Below are positions 7,608 to 16,989 of a stretch of 64,000 bases of DNA, one piece after another (position 1 is the stretch's first letter; each line of letters begins with the position of its first letter). The translations under genes and the position numbers were made by a program. Source of the DNA: Paenibacillus sp. EZ-K15 (lineage in GTDB: Bacteria; Bacillota; Bacilli; Paenibacillales; Paenibacillaceae); NCBI RefSeq assembly GCF_002573715.1, contig NZ_PDHM01000007.1, positions 129,809-193,808 on the forward strand, given 5' to 3'. The notes beneath the pieces were generated by a model. The model saw nothing but the letters and a program-made list of their open reading frames with translations. It was not told where the DNA came from and searched no databases.

Positions 7608-8213
7608 ATGAAAAGATACCTTTATATGGGATTTATCTTGATGTTGATGCTAACAGGTTGTGTGAAGCAGGAGACGCTAGGGGCGGCTCCGTCTGATCCT
7701 CCATTGAATATAGCTGCCAAGGGACATCATGCGGAAGTTCCTGACGGCGACTTCGTGTATCGCCTCGTTAGCGAGAAGGAGCAGTACGAGCATGGAGATC
7801 AGGTTCGAGTATACGCGGAACTGGAGTATGTCGGCGAGTTGGATGAGGTTACGATTGGCCATGCGGCTTCCGCCTTTTATTTCCCGATGAAAGAGCTCAC
7901 AAGGGACTACAACATCAGTTATGCCATGAATGAGCCCTATATTACAACCACGCTGAAAAAGGGCGAGCCCCTTCGCGAGTATTATAAAATGCGTAGCGGA
8001 TACGGCAGCAATGACGATAAAAAGTTCAAAGATTTTATCCGTTCCCTGAAGAATGGCTTTCCAGATGGGGACTACGTCGTCTATGGATCCGCGGATTTCG
8101 TGATGGATTCACAGTCGCAAGGCGTGGATCAGGGCGGTTCGAACGGGGAAGAGCCAAAGAGGTATAAGGTACAAGCCGAGATCGAATTCAAAGTAAGTGC
8201 AGAGAAGAAGTAG
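7608..8213 (+). CDS. Hypothetical lipoprotein
   Basis: 201 aa. The N-terminus KRYLYMGFILMLMLTGC is a lipoprotein signal with a lipobox ending LTGC, so the protein is predicted to be anchored outside the membrane. The rest (FVYRLVSEKEQYEHGDQVRVYAELEY) looks like a single beta-sandwich domain; I do not recognise a named family. ATG 7608 is preferred since GAGGTGA is 8 bp upstream; ATG 7602 would be only 2 bp away. Stands alone. Confidence 0.75.
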   Translation: MKRYLYMGFILMLMLTGCVKQETLGAAPSDPPLNIAAKGHHAEVPDGDFVYRLVSEKEQYEHGDQVRVYAELEYVGELDEVTIGHAASAFYFPMKELTRDYNISYAMNEPYITTTLKKGEPLREYYKMRSGYGSNDDKKFKDFIRSLKNGFPDGDYVVYGSADFVMDSQSQGVDQGGSNGEEPKRYKVQAEIEFKVSAEKK

Positions 8214-8223
8214 ATAATAATAG

Positions 8224-8268
8224 AAGGGGTATCTCGCAGATCTTATCGATCTATGAGATACCCCTTTT
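8224..8268. terminator. Bidirectional terminator
   Basis: A 12-bp perfect outer stem (8224-8235 with 8255-8266) with A/T tails on both sides, between the convergent lipoprotein and Gln-rich genes. Confidence 0.8.
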
Positions 8269-8274
8269 AGATTA

Positions 8275-8637
8275 TTATTGGAAGCCTTGGCCTTGGTGTG
8301 TGTTAGGAAAACCCTGTTGGCCAAACGAAGGCTGAATGTGCTGTGTTTGGTTGTGAGCTTGCACGGAATTCTCGACTTGTCTAACGATTTGGGAGATTTG
8401 CTGATACTGCTGCATCGCCTGTTGATGTCCTTGAAGGGCAGACTGGATCATCTGTGCCGCTTGACGCTCACGTTGAGCGAGCTCCTCCAGGCGGGCTGCA
8501 TTTTGTTGCTCTTGCTGCATCAGCTGCTGGTACATAGCCGAACCCTGCTGTGTTTGCTGGGTCAACTGCTGAAGAATTTGCTCGCACTGACGAATTTGCT
8601 GCGAAATTTGCGAGTTGTTGTTATTCATTTGATACAT
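8275..8637 (-). CDS. Gln-rich helical hypothetical protein
   Basis: 120 aa, more than a quarter glutamine, with heptad-like QQ runs throughout (QQIRQCEQILQQLTQQTQQG) and a Gly/Gln/Pro tail. It is probably an extended coiled coil, possibly a spore-associated or structural protein, but nothing identifies a function. ATG 8637 has AGGAGG upstream; an in-frame ATG at 8670 lies before that site. Confidence 0.7.
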   Translation of the reverse strand: MYQMNNNNSQISQQIRQCEQILQQLTQQTQQGSAMYQQLMQQEQQNAARLEELAQRERQAAQMIQSALQGHQQAMQQYQQISQIVRQVENSVQAHNQTQHIQPSFGQQGFPNTHQGQGFQ

Positions 8638-8712
8638 AGCTTGTATTCCTCCTAAGAATTGTGGTTTCAAATCCTTGGTTAGTGTACGGAAGAATACGTA
8701 AAAACATCCTGA

Positions 8713-9198
8713 TTATAAAGTGAGCTGCCCTTCCAATATATGGACAAACCCCTCCAGAAAAGCTTGATCCTCCTGGTCGAAACGGTTCTTCAGCGGACTA
8801 TCGATATCGAGAACGCCATACAATGCGCCATCCACCATTACCGGAACAACAATCTCGCTGTTCGAAGCTGCATCACAGGCAATGTGCCCGGGGAATTCAT
8901 GTACATCGGCAACTAGCAGTGTCGTCTGTTCAGCCGCAGCCGTGCCGCAAACGCCACGATTCATCGGAATCCGAATGCAAGCGGGCAGTCCTTGGAACGG
9001 CCCGAGCACCAGTTCTTTGCCATCATAGAGATAGAAGCCGACCCAATTCGTATCAGACAGAAACTGCTTGAGCAGCGCCGAGGCATTGGACAAATTGGCA
9101 ATGGCATTGGGCTCATCGTGTATAAGTGCTTTTAACTGGTTCAGGACCTGGGCATATTGCTCGCTCCGGGTGCCTTCGTAGGGTGTGTTTTGAAACAT
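8713..9198 (-). CDS. Free methionine-(R)-sulfoxide reductase (GAF domain)
   Basis: 161 aa, a single GAF domain of the YebR/fRMsr type. The family reduces free methionine-R-sulfoxide using three conserved cysteines; here they appear in LPACIRIPMNRGVCGTAA and HIACDAAS, and the substrate-pocket acidic pair in GVLDIDS is present. Cytosolic oxidative-damage repair. No operon partner. Confidence 0.88.
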   Translation of the reverse strand: MFQNTPYEGTRSEQYAQVLNQLKALIHDEPNAIANLSNASALLKQFLSDTNWVGFYLYDGKELVLGPFQGLPACIRIPMNRGVCGTAAAEQTTLLVADVHEFPGHIACDAASNSEIVVPVMVDGALYGVLDIDSPLKNRFDQEDQAFLEGFVHILEGQLTL

Positions 9199-9386
9199 GT
9201 GATTATCCGCCTTTCCTTATTTTCGCGTTGGTTCCATCACCTTAGTATAAGTATATGATATTCGTCAAGAGACAAGCCAAGAGGAAGAAAGCCCCAAGTG
9301 AATCCAGCTGATTCCTCTCCTAGGCGCAAGGGTAATGTATGACATGACCAGGTATCAATTTAATCAGGTGGAGGGAGAGAACCTTA

Positions 9387-9692
9387 ATGCGGGCAGACGT
9401 ACAGAATTTGTTTATTGGTATTCATATGCTCTATCACGCCCATGAGCGGGACCTTACGATCAGCGAGATGCAGCCCGAGCTGGAGCGCCATGGATATAAG
9501 GTTGGCGATAGGGAGGTTAAGCATGAGCTCGAACGATTGACCGAGGAGAACTTCCTGACGGCGCACGGTGAAGGATACAGCCTCACGGGAGCCGGGATCG
9601 AGGAATTCAAGGAAATTCAGAGCAGGCTTAAGGAGCTTTGCGATGAAGTGCTTAAACCGGTGAATCCCAAGAAGGCAGACTCCATGGCGTAA
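9387..9692 (+). CDS. Small winged-helix-like hypothetical protein
   Basis: 101 aa. The pattern of helices followed by a beta-wing (REVKHELERLTEENFLTAHGEGYSLTGAGIEEFKEI) resembles PadR/MarR-like winged-helix proteins, so it may bind DNA, but no family is certain. ATG 9387 follows GGAGGGAGAG. A strong terminator at 9721-9767 closes the unit. Confidence 0.65.
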   Translation: MRADVQNLFIGIHMLYHAHERDLTISEMQPELERHGYKVGDREVKHELERLTEENFLTAHGEGYSLTGAGIEEFKEIQSRLKELCDEVLKPVNPKKADSMA

Positions 9693-9720
9693 TTAGCTAA
9701 CAGCATAACATTATGAAGAA

Positions 9721-9767
9721 GCCCCCGACCCACGCTGGTTCTTATGCGTGCAGGCGGGGGCTTTTTT
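9721..9767 (+). terminator. Terminator
   Basis: GCCCCCG (9721-9727) pairs with CGGGGGC (9755-9761) around an inner stem, followed by six T. Confidence 0.85.
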
Positions 9768-9798
9768 GAAGAGATAAGAAAGGGTTATAGCCAGTGAA

Positions 9799-10821
9799 CT
9801 ATATCGTTTCAAGTGAGCCGTCCATCTCCAGCTGGAAAGGATGCGGGGCAGGCGCAGCCTCCGTTTCCGGCTGAGATACTCGTTCAGCTTCCGACTGCGG
9901 TACTTTCACGGGTTGATCAATATGTTCACGAAGGAAAGAGTGCACGCTTTCCCGATATAACTTGGGATTAATATGATAAGCGTTCGCATGGATAGCGCCT
10001 TCGATAAGAAGAAGTTTTTTCGGGTCCGGTTTAGCCTCGAACATCTCGATACTCATCCGGGTAGGCACGTAATTATCCTTGGTGCCATGGATAAACATAA
10101 CCGGCAGCGTGCTGTTCCGAACAGCACGGATCGGACTGACTTGATCGAGGCTGAACCCGGCTTTGCGCCGAATTCTGGCGTTGACCCAAGACAAGAACGG
10201 CACCGAAGGAACTTTGTTAATGCGCGTAAGCTGATGCCGCATTAAATCCGTCAAATCGGAATACGGGCAATCGGCGATGACAAGCTTGACCTGCGGCTCG
10301 GCAATGGACAAATATTCAAGCACGGTTCCGCCTCCCAGCGATTGACCATGCAGCCCGATGGCCACATCCTGGCCATACTGTCGAATAAGCCAGCGCACCC
10401 ACGCTTGCACATCATGTTTCTCATAATAGCCGTAGGTAGTATAACGTCCTTCGCTTCGTCCATGCCGGCGTTGATCGATGAGGAGTACATTGTAGCCCTC
10501 TTCTGTGAACAAATCGATAAATTGAGTGGATACGGCTCGGGATCCGGTATAGCCGTGAGCGAGAAGCATCCAATGCTTGGAGCCGGGATTGTTCTCAATG
10601 GCTGCGCCGCACAGCTTCAATCCGTCAAAACTCGTGATAACCACTTCGTTCTTCTGAAGTGACTCATATTGCTTTCTGCTGTATAGTCCGGCTTTTTCCA
10701 GAACGGTGAACAGCTTGAGATCGTTCTTTACTCGCATCCTCGTAATTTGCAGATATCCGATTTGTGTAATGGCAGCGGCAATGACAACGACGGTGAACAG
10801 CAAGACAATCGCGATATACAT
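9799..10821 (-). CDS. Membrane-anchored alpha/beta hydrolase
   Basis: About 340 aa. One N-terminal transmembrane helix, then an alpha/beta-hydrolase fold with the oxyanion region LLAHGYTG, nucleophile elbow GLHGQSLGGG (Ser), Asp in MFIHGTKDNYVP and His in EGAIHANAY. Similar to BAAT/YfhR-like serine hydrolases; the substrate is unknown. The start is ATG 10821; an AGGAGG lies 14 bp upstream, which is long, and a CTG at 10827 would be better spaced. A similar hydrolase is encoded at 46181-47173. Confidence 0.8.
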   Translation of the reverse strand: MYIAIVLLFTVVVIAAAITQIGYLQITRMRVKNDLKLFTVLEKAGLYSRKQYESLQKNEVVITSFDGLKLCGAAIENNPGSKHWMLLAHGYTGSRAVSTQFIDLFTEEGYNVLLIDQRRHGRSEGRYTTYGYYEKHDVQAWVRWLIRQYGQDVAIGLHGQSLGGGTVLEYLSIAEPQVKLVIADCPYSDLTDLMRHQLTRINKVPSVPFLSWVNARIRRKAGFSLDQVSPIRAVRNSTLPVMFIHGTKDNYVPTRMSIEMFEAKPDPKKLLLIEGAIHANAYHINPKLYRESVHSFLREHIDQPVKVPQSEAERVSQPETEAAPAPHPFQLEMDGSLETI

Positions 10822-11046
10822 ACTCAGATGACTTTCCTCCTTCTTCCGTGCTGTACAAGGGGGGCCGTAACATGCATATTGACGTAAGCCTCCCGAATCC
10901 ATCAATATAGATACATCTAGGTTCTAAGATGCAGATGGATGACCAGGACACGGATTAAATATTCGCTATACTCTTTTATACACGCACATAGTATCACCGG
11001 AAACAGCGCATACAAGTCAGTTTTTTTGCAAGGAGGTGCGAAAGCC

Positions 11047-11628
11047 ATGTATGTTTGCGAGGGAATCATTCCGGAAATAAAAGGCGGGCGAATACGCCTG
11101 CGAAGGATGGAAGCGGATGATGCGGAGGCGATGCTGCACTGTTGGTCCGATCCGAAGACGAGCGCTTTTCTGGATTTGCCTGCTATGCATTCGGCTGAGG
11201 ACGCAAAGGCATTGATTCATTGGCTGCATCTGCTTGCCGAGCAGGACGAAGCCATCCGCTGGGGCATCGAAGTCATCGACACCGGCCAATTGATCGGCAG
11301 CTGCGGGTTTAATATTTGGCAGCTGGAGGGCGCATTCAAGGGCGAGTTCGGCTGTGAGCTCACAAGCGCTTATTGGGGGCAGGGCTTCATGTCGGAGGCG
11401 GCCGAAATGGTTGCGGCATTTGGGTACACATCCATGGGACTAAACCGGATCGAAGCTTTTGTTGATCCGAGAAATGAACGGGCATGCCGTTGGTTTACGG
11501 GGATCGGTTATACGCGCGAAGGACTATTACGGGATTATCGCCATACGCCAAGCGGTTATGTGGATGCCGTCGTTTTTTCACGGTTAAGAAAAGATTGGGA
11601 AAGGCCGATAGAGAGGCAGGAGTTGTAA
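11047..11628 (+). CDS. GNAT N-acetyltransferase, RimJ/RimL type
   Basis: 193 aa. The GNAT fold is shown by RIRLRRMEADDAEAML, the acetyl-CoA region YWGQGFMSEAAEMVAAFGY and NRIEAFVDPRNERACRWFTGIGYTREG, typical of RimJ/RimL-like acetyltransferases. ATG 11047 has AAGGAGGTG upstream, so the longer frame starting at 10939 is not used. It ends 1 bp before the EcfT gene and is probably cotranscribed with the ECF transporter; no functional link is known. Confidence 0.85.
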   Translation: MYVCEGIIPEIKGGRIRLRRMEADDAEAMLHCWSDPKTSAFLDLPAMHSAEDAKALIHWLHLLAEQDEAIRWGIEVIDTGQLIGSCGFNIWQLEGAFKGEFGCELTSAYWGQGFMSEAAEMVAAFGYTSMGLNRIEAFVDPRNERACRWFTGIGYTREGLLRDYRHTPSGYVDAVVFSRLRKDWERPIERQEL

Positions 11629-11629
11629 T

Positions 11630-12403
11630 ATGCTGATTCAATATGAGAAGGGTAACACGCTTCTTCATCGATATGATCCATTAAGCAAGCTGGTGATATT
11701 ATTTTGTACCGCTGTGATAGCCATGCTGCTTGATCAGACCTGGCAGCAGGCAGTATTCCTCCTGCTATGCGTCGGACAAGCCCGATTTGCAGGCCAGGTA
11801 TCAGGCAAACGGCTGCTGGGTGGGATCCGGCTGATTGGGATGGTTGCGGTCCCCTATTTCATTCTGACCAGCCTGACGGTCAAAGGAGAGACGGTATGGC
11901 TACAGTGGGGACCTATCTCCCTGACGGTGGAGGCGCTGAACGCTTCGGGTGCCATGACGCTCCGGATGTTTACCTTGTTTCTAACCTCGATGGCTTATAT
12001 CTTGACAACAGATCCGAGAGAACTGGTAGCCGAATTGACCCGACGTCTTCGAATCCCTTACCGGTTTGCGTTTGGCATATCCGCTGCGCTAACCTTCATC
12101 CCGCTGTTGGAGGAAGAGGGAACTCATATTCTGGCTGCTCAGCAAGTAAGGGGCCATCGACCGCCCAGGGGCCTCGGTAACCGCATCCGCTACGGCTTGA
12201 AGTTTGCATCGGCTGTTCTGCTCAATGCGCTGCGGCGTGTGCAGCAAACGGCGGGTGCCATGGAGTCCAAAGGCTTTGGCGCGTATCCGGACCGAACGTA
12301 CCGCACGGAGGTTAACATTCCATCTTGGGCGGTCATATCGGCTGTCTTGTATGTACTGGCAACGGTTTTCGTGTGGTGGATTGTCCGAATTGTTAACCAA
12401 TAA
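11630..12403 (+). CDS. ykoC: ECF transporter transmembrane (T) component, CbiQ/YkoC type
   Basis: 257 aa membrane protein of the EcfT family. It has about five transmembrane helices and the two cytoplasmic coupling motifs (AAQQVRGHRP and AMESKGFGAY) that contact the ATPase dimer. Together with the next two genes it makes a complete dedicated ECF importer. Starts one base after the acetyltransferase stop. Confidence 0.9.
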   Translation: MLIQYEKGNTLLHRYDPLSKLVILFCTAVIAMLLDQTWQQAVFLLLCVGQARFAGQVSGKRLLGGIRLIGMVAVPYFILTSLTVKGETVWLQWGPISLTVEALNASGAMTLRMFTLFLTSMAYILTTDPRELVAELTRRLRIPYRFAFGISAALTFIPLLEEEGTHILAAQQVRGHRPPRGLGNRIRYGLKFASAVLLNALRRVQQTAGAMESKGFGAYPDRTYRTEVNIPSWAVISAVLYVLATVFVWWIVRIVNQ

Positions 12404-12510
12404 TAATAAAAATTAGGTTGACGTTAAGGGCGGAAGCATGCAAAATATGAAATGAAGCATTCGAAAGCGCTAGTACAGCCGCCCATGGCTGGAAATAAGG
12501 AGGACTACAT

Positions 12511-13101
12511 TTGAATTCATCATCATCCCCCAAAAAATGGTTTGTTTTTACGACGCAGGAAATTATCCTGATGGCGATGCTCGCTGCCGTCAATGCCGTT
12601 CTGACTGTATACATAGGGCCGGTTAACAAACTGCTGAACAGTCTTGGCGGACCCATCGCGACTTCGACGACGACGGGCATCTATATGGTATATGGGCTCT
12701 TGGCCTATTACATCATTCGTAAACCGGGAACGGCGGTTGTTACGTTTGCGATTGGCGGCACGATTCAGGCTCTGACGGGCACGGTATACGGCATCGCTTC
12801 ATGTTTTGTGGCCGCAGGCTGTTATATGATCGTGGCCGAGACGATTTTTGCCATCTACCGCCACAAAAAGTGGAGTGCCGGCGTGCTCATGCTGGTTGGC
12901 GGCGCGATGGTACCGTTATGGTTCCTGTTCGCGGCCAACATGTTCGGATATACGTCCTGGCCGCTTGAAGTGCTTAGCATCGCGCTGGTTGTGCGCATTC
13001 TGAGCGGCGTGCTCCTCTGTGGTCTGTTAACCAAAGTGTTAGGAGAGGCGTTAGTGAAGACAGGCCTGCTTCGCCGGTTTGCCATCGCCGTGAAGGGATA
13101 G
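12511..13101 (+). CDS. ykoE: ECF transporter substrate-binding (S) component, YkoE family
   Basis: 196 aa, about six transmembrane helices. Segments such as LAAVNAVLTVYIGPVNKLL and GPIATSTTTGIYMVYGLLAYYII match the YkoE family, predicted to bind the thiamine precursor hydroxymethylpyrimidine. TTG 12511 has AAGGAGG 7 bp upstream. The 107-bp gap before it contains no TPP riboswitch blocks that I can find, so control by thiamine is not shown here. Confidence 0.88.
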   Translation: MNSSSSPKKWFVFTTQEIILMAMLAAVNAVLTVYIGPVNKLLNSLGGPIATSTTTGIYMVYGLLAYYIIRKPGTAVVTFAIGGTIQALTGTVYGIASCFVAAGCYMIVAETIFAIYRHKKWSAGVLMLVGGAMVPLWFLFAANMFGYTSWPLEVLSIALVVRILSGVLLCGLLTKVLGEALVKTGLLRRFAIAVKG

Positions 13102-13106
13102 GTACC

Positions 13107-14672
13107 ATGTCGGGAACAACGGTAACATGCCGAGAACTCGGGTTTATCTACGATGGAGAAGAGCGCACGGTTATACAGGATCTCCATCTGGAGATCGAGC
13201 AGAACGGGTGGGTCGCTATCCTTGGGGCAAGCGGCAGCGGGAAGTCGACGCTTTGCCAACTGCTGTGCGGTCTTCTTCCGCGGAGCGGCGGAGGTACAAG
13301 AACAGGGGAAGTGCTGCTGGATGGCATTGATCCCGCAGCGGCGCCGATTGCCGACGTAGCCGAGGCGGTAGGGGTATTGTTTCAGGATCCGGATGCGCAG
13401 CTCGTTCAAGGCATCGTAGAGGACGAGGCGGCCTTCGGTCCTGAAAATATGCGGGTTTCACCCGCTGAGATTGAGGAGCGGGTGGTGCACTCCCTTACGG
13501 CGGTCGAGCTGCTGGAGCGCCGGATGGATCCGGTGCGCAGCCTGTCCGGCGGACAGCGGCAGCGGACGGCCATTGCCGCGGTGCTGGCGCTGCGCCCGCG
13601 GCTCTTCGTCTTCGACGACGCCTGCGCGAGCCTGGATGCCGCGGCGCAGGCGAACTTCCTGCAGCTGTGCCATAAGCTGCAGGCGGAGGGCCGGACGCTC
13701 ATCACCGCGTCCGGCCGCTTTGACGATGTCGCGCGCGCAGCGCAGCGCGTCATCGTCCTGGACGGCGGGACCGTCGTGCTTGACGGTCCGCCGGAGGAGC
13801 TGCTGCACCGCTGCGGGGAGCAGCTGGTGCAGTTGGGCTTGTTGCCTCGGCCCGCAGGCGAGGCAACAAGCGCGTCCGCCGGAGACAAGCTTGTCCCGGC
13901 GGCAACTCCCCCGCATCTGGCTGAGCGCCATGCGGGCAAGCAGATCGCCGCAGGTTCCATGCCTGCGGCGGTACCCCATGCAAAAGGCGGGAGGGAGTCT
14001 GCCGCCTCCCCATTGCTTGAGATCGATTCGCTAACATTTGCCTATCCCGGGGGCCGGGAGGCGCTGTGCGATATCCATGCGAACATTTACCCCGGCGACT
14101 GGGTGCTGTTAACGGGGGAGAACGGCTCCGGCAAAACAACCCTCAGCCGCCTGATCATGGGGCTGCTGCCGGCTCCGGCAGGCAGCATACGCTGGCAAGG
14201 GGAAGATACGAAGGGAATGGCCGTCTACCGCAGAGCCGAGATGATCGGCTATGTGTTCCAGCAGCCGGAATATATGTTTACCGCCCCGAATGTGTGGGAG
14301 GAACTGATTTACAGTCTTCATGGAGGGGTGTCCGTGAAGAAGCGTCCGGAGCTGTCTGCCAGCCAGCAGCAACGAGCGAGGTTCCTGTTGGAGAAGGCGG
14401 GACTTGCGGATCGGCTTCAGATGTCACCCTACCTGCTCAGTCAGGGTGAGAAGCGCCTTCTGAGCATCATCAGCCAATTGATGCTGGAGAGAGCGCTGTA
14501 CATCCTGGACGAACCGACGTCGGGGATGGACTATGCCGCCATCGATAAGGTGATCGAGCTGTGCCATTTTGTCATTGGGGAAGGTTCGGCCATATTGATG
14601 ATTACGCACGATCCCGAGCTCATGAAGAGACATGCTACATCGTTCATTCATCTGAAGAGCGGGAAAAAGTGA
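13107..14672 (+). CDS. ykoD: ECF transporter double ATPase, YkoD type
   Basis: 521 aa with two ATPase domains in one chain. NBD1: Walker A GASGSGKST, signature LSGGQRQR, then LFVFDDACASLD. NBD2: GENGSGKTT, signature LSQGEKR and LYILDEPTSGMD. In NBD1 the usual Walker B DEP is DDA, so the catalytic Glu is Asp; NBD2 is canonical. The inter-domain linker (codons about 240-300) is poorly conserved, Ala/Gly/Pro-rich, and the DNA between about 13540 and 14000 is clearly more GC-rich than its surroundings. Completes the YkoCED-like operon; predicted to energise thiamine-precursor import. Confidence 0.9.
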   Translation: MSGTTVTCRELGFIYDGEERTVIQDLHLEIEQNGWVAILGASGSGKSTLCQLLCGLLPRSGGGTRTGEVLLDGIDPAAAPIADVAEAVGVLFQDPDAQLVQGIVEDEAAFGPENMRVSPAEIEERVVHSLTAVELLERRMDPVRSLSGGQRQRTAIAAVLALRPRLFVFDDACASLDAAAQANFLQLCHKLQAEGRTLITASGRFDDVARAAQRVIVLDGGTVVLDGPPEELLHRCGEQLVQLGLLPRPAGEATSASAGDKLVPAATPPHLAERHAGKQIAAGSMPAAVPHAKGGRESAASPLLEIDSLTFAYPGGREALCDIHANIYPGDWVLLTGENGSGKTTLSRLIMGLLPAPAGSIRWQGEDTKGMAVYRRAEMIGYVFQQPEYMFTAPNVWEELIYSLHGGVSVKKRPELSASQQQRARFLLEKAGLADRLQMSPYLLSQGEKRLLSIISQLMLERALYILDEPTSGMDYAAIDKVIELCHFVIGEGSAILMITHDPELMKRHATSFIHLKSGKK

Positions 14673-14721
14673 CTGTGCAACCTTCAAGGTAACCTTTATA
14701 ATAGAAATATTACATGATATG

Positions 14722-14753
14722 AAAGCGCTCCTGGTATCGGGAGGCGCTTTTTA
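14722..14753 (+). terminator. Terminator after the ECF operon
   Basis: A 10-bp stem with one bulge (AAAGCGCTCC with GGAGGCGCTTT) and a T run. Confidence 0.75.
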
Positions 14754-14864
14754 TGCTGTTGGCCCCGGTTGAACCCTATCTCTATAAAGGATACATACCA
14801 GAAACCTGTTGCAGCAGGGCTGGGATTATACCGGGGCTGTCTAGAGTAAAGGGGACGAAGGAAC

Positions 14865-16385
14865 GTGGGTGTATTAAAACAAAACAAACGCGGTTATATC
14901 TTGGTTGGTATTCTGTTATCCACCTTTATGGCTGCGATTGAAGGAACGGTTGTCGGTCCGGCGGGCCCGGCGATTATCAGCAGCTTCGGCAGCGTGAGTC
15001 TGATGAGCTGGATCTTCACGGCCTATCTGCTGACGATGGCTGTGACAACGCCGATCTTCGGTAAAATAAGCGATTTATATGGACGCAAGCCCGTATTTTT
15101 ATACGGCTCGCTGATTTTTCTCGTAGGCTCATTGCTGTGCGGCCTGTCGCAGAACATGACGCAGCTGATTATATTCAGGGCGATCCAAGGGATCGGGGCG
15201 GGCGCCGTCATTCCCGTGACCTTCACGATTGTCGGGGACATTTACAATCTGGAGGAGCGTGGAAAAATTCAGGGGATGATCAGCTCCGTATGGGGAATCT
15301 CCTCTCTGATCGGCCCACTGCTTGGCGGGTATTTTGTCGACTACCTGTCCTGGCACTGGATCTTTGTCTTTAATGTACCGTTTGCGCTGTTATCGATATG
15401 GCTGATTTTCCGTTATTTCAAAGAGGAACGCACCACCCGCGAGGTGTCGATCGATTACGGGGGAGCGGCCCTGTTTACCGTAGGGATGACGGCGCTGCTA
15501 TTTGCACTCGCGGTAGGCGGCGGAGAGACGTATTCCTGGACTTCTCCATTCATGCTCAGTCTGATCATCGGTTCCGTGGTGCTGCTTCTTGCGTTCCTGG
15601 TGGTGGAAAGCAAGGTGAAGGAGCCGATGCTGCCGCTTCATCTGTTCAAGATCAGGGATATTACGGTATCGACGGTGGCCAACATTCTGGTCAGTGCGCT
15701 TATCATCGGGTTGACCACGTATTTGCCGCTGTGGATTCAAGGCGTTCGAGGTGGCAACGCAACCTTGTCGGGACTGACATTGGCCCCGATGTCGATCGGA
15801 TGGCTCATCGGTTCGATTATCAGCGGCCGTTTGATCGTTAAATCCGGCTCCCGGAAAACAGCGATTATCGGCGTCGTATTCCTAATGATCGGAGCGGTGG
15901 GGTTGGCTTATATGCATAAGGATACGGCGCTGGGCGTGCTGCTGGTCTTTACGTTCATTTATGGGGTCGGCTTCGGATATATCTCCACCTTGTTTCAGAT
16001 CATTGCACAATCCTCGGTGGGTTATCAGGTTCGGGGAGCGTCCACGGCGCTGAACTCCTTCATTCGGACGTTCGGTCAGACCGTGGGCGTAGCGGTGTTC
16101 GGATTATGGGTCAACGCGGGAATTGCGGGCAGACTTGCGGCGGAGCCGGATGCTGCAGGTATTACCAGCGACGACATTAACAAATTACTCTCTCCGCATG
16201 GAATGGCTGAACTGCCTGAAGGGTCAGGCGGTCTGCTGAGCGGAATACTGGAGGGCAGTCTGAATTCGCTGTTTGTGGTGATGGCCGTCATGGCCGTGAT
16301 CTGTTTGTTTATCGTGGCCGCCTTCCGCAATGCTCCTCCTGAACCGGAGGCGGAAACGGAAGAGGCGCAGACTTCAATGAAATGA
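14865..16385 (+). CDS. MFS multidrug exporter, DHA2 (14-TM) family
   Basis: 506 aa with about 14 transmembrane helices. Motif A (GKISDLYGRKPVFLYG), motif C-like GIGAGAVIPVTFTIVGDI and WRWIF-like WHWIFVFNVPFALLS are typical of EmrB/QacA proton-drug antiporters. GTG 14865 with GAAGGA upstream. It is convergent with a MarR-family gene, a frequent regulator of such exporters. Confidence 0.9.
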   Translation: MGVLKQNKRGYILVGILLSTFMAAIEGTVVGPAGPAIISSFGSVSLMSWIFTAYLLTMAVTTPIFGKISDLYGRKPVFLYGSLIFLVGSLLCGLSQNMTQLIIFRAIQGIGAGAVIPVTFTIVGDIYNLEERGKIQGMISSVWGISSLIGPLLGGYFVDYLSWHWIFVFNVPFALLSIWLIFRYFKEERTTREVSIDYGGAALFTVGMTALLFALAVGGGETYSWTSPFMLSLIIGSVVLLLAFLVVESKVKEPMLPLHLFKIRDITVSTVANILVSALIIGLTTYLPLWIQGVRGGNATLSGLTLAPMSIGWLIGSIISGRLIVKSGSRKTAIIGVVFLMIGAVGLAYMHKDTALGVLLVFTFIYGVGFGYISTLFQIIAQSSVGYQVRGASTALNSFIRTFGQTVGVAVFGLWVNAGIAGRLAAEPDAAGITSDDINKLLSPHGMAELPEGSGGLLSGILEGSLNSLFVVMAVMAVICLFIVAAFRNAPPEPEAETEEAQTSMK

Positions 16386-16404
16386 TAATAGACTCTTATT
16401 AATA

Positions 16405-16446
16405 AGAAGAACCCTGATTCCGAGAAGGAGGAAGGGTTCTTCTCTT
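16405..16446. terminator. Bidirectional terminator
   Basis: An 11-bp perfect stem (16405-16415 with 16433-16443) between the convergent exporter and MarR genes, with T/A-rich tails. Confidence 0.75.
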
Positions 16447-16453
16447 TGCTTTT

Positions 16454-16924
16454 TCAGCCTTGCTGGCGTACGATTTGCACCTGTTCCGCATGTTTGCCCA
16501 TTTTACTCAGAAGTCCAATCAGTTGATACTTCTCTTCCTCATCCAATCCACCCAGGGCATGCTGGATGTGACGTTCATGCAGGGGGTAAAGCTTCTGCAT
16601 TAATTGTTCTCCGGGCGGAGTCAGCTCGGCGTAAATCACTCTTCTGTCCTCGGGACAGGGCTTGCGGCGTACATATCCTTTTTCGACGAGCTTATCAACC
16701 ACATAGGTTACGTTTCCGCTCTGCAGGAGCAGCTGTGCCCCGATCTGCTGGATGGGCTGGCGGCCTTTATAGAACAGTACTTCCATTACGGCAAATGAAG
16801 TTGGATTAAAGCCTTCGATTTTACTGCCATTCACGACATGTTCGTTGACGCTCTTGAATGACTTGGCAAACACCCGATACAGGTGCATAGCAAGCTGTGT
16901 ATCGCGTTCATGTGACACCTTCAT
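16454..16924 (-). CDS. MarR family transcriptional regulator
   Basis: 156 aa. Winged-helix region GRQPIQQIGAQLLLQSGNVTYVVDKLVEKGYVRRKPCPEDRRVIYAELT with the DxRxxxxxLT wing signature of MarR. Such dimers repress exporters or stress genes until bound by a ligand. ATG 16924 has GGGAGA upstream. It lies between two MFS exporter genes and is divergent from the second; TGAATAAATTCA at 16990-17001 is a candidate operator. Confidence 0.88.
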   Translation of the reverse strand: MKVSHERDTQLAMHLYRVFAKSFKSVNEHVVNGSKIEGFNPTSFAVMEVLFYKGRQPIQQIGAQLLLQSGNVTYVVDKLVEKGYVRRKPCPEDRRVIYAELTPPGEQLMQKLYPLHERHIQHALGGLDEEEKYQLIGLLSKMGKHAEQVQIVRQQG

Positions 16925-16989
16925 ACATTCTCCCGCCTTTGATATGGACTCATGTCCTGAATTACTTCAAATCTAAGATTACGCTGAAA

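Noticed and set aside
12404..12510. Possible TPP riboswitch before ykoE
   Set aside because: The conserved CTGAGA and ACCTGATCTGG-like blocks are absent from this gap and from the gap before 11047.
13471..14034. Overlapping long frames on both strands in the GC-rich part of ykoD
   Set aside because: High GC removes stop codons in all frames; only the ykoD frame shows ATPase motifs.
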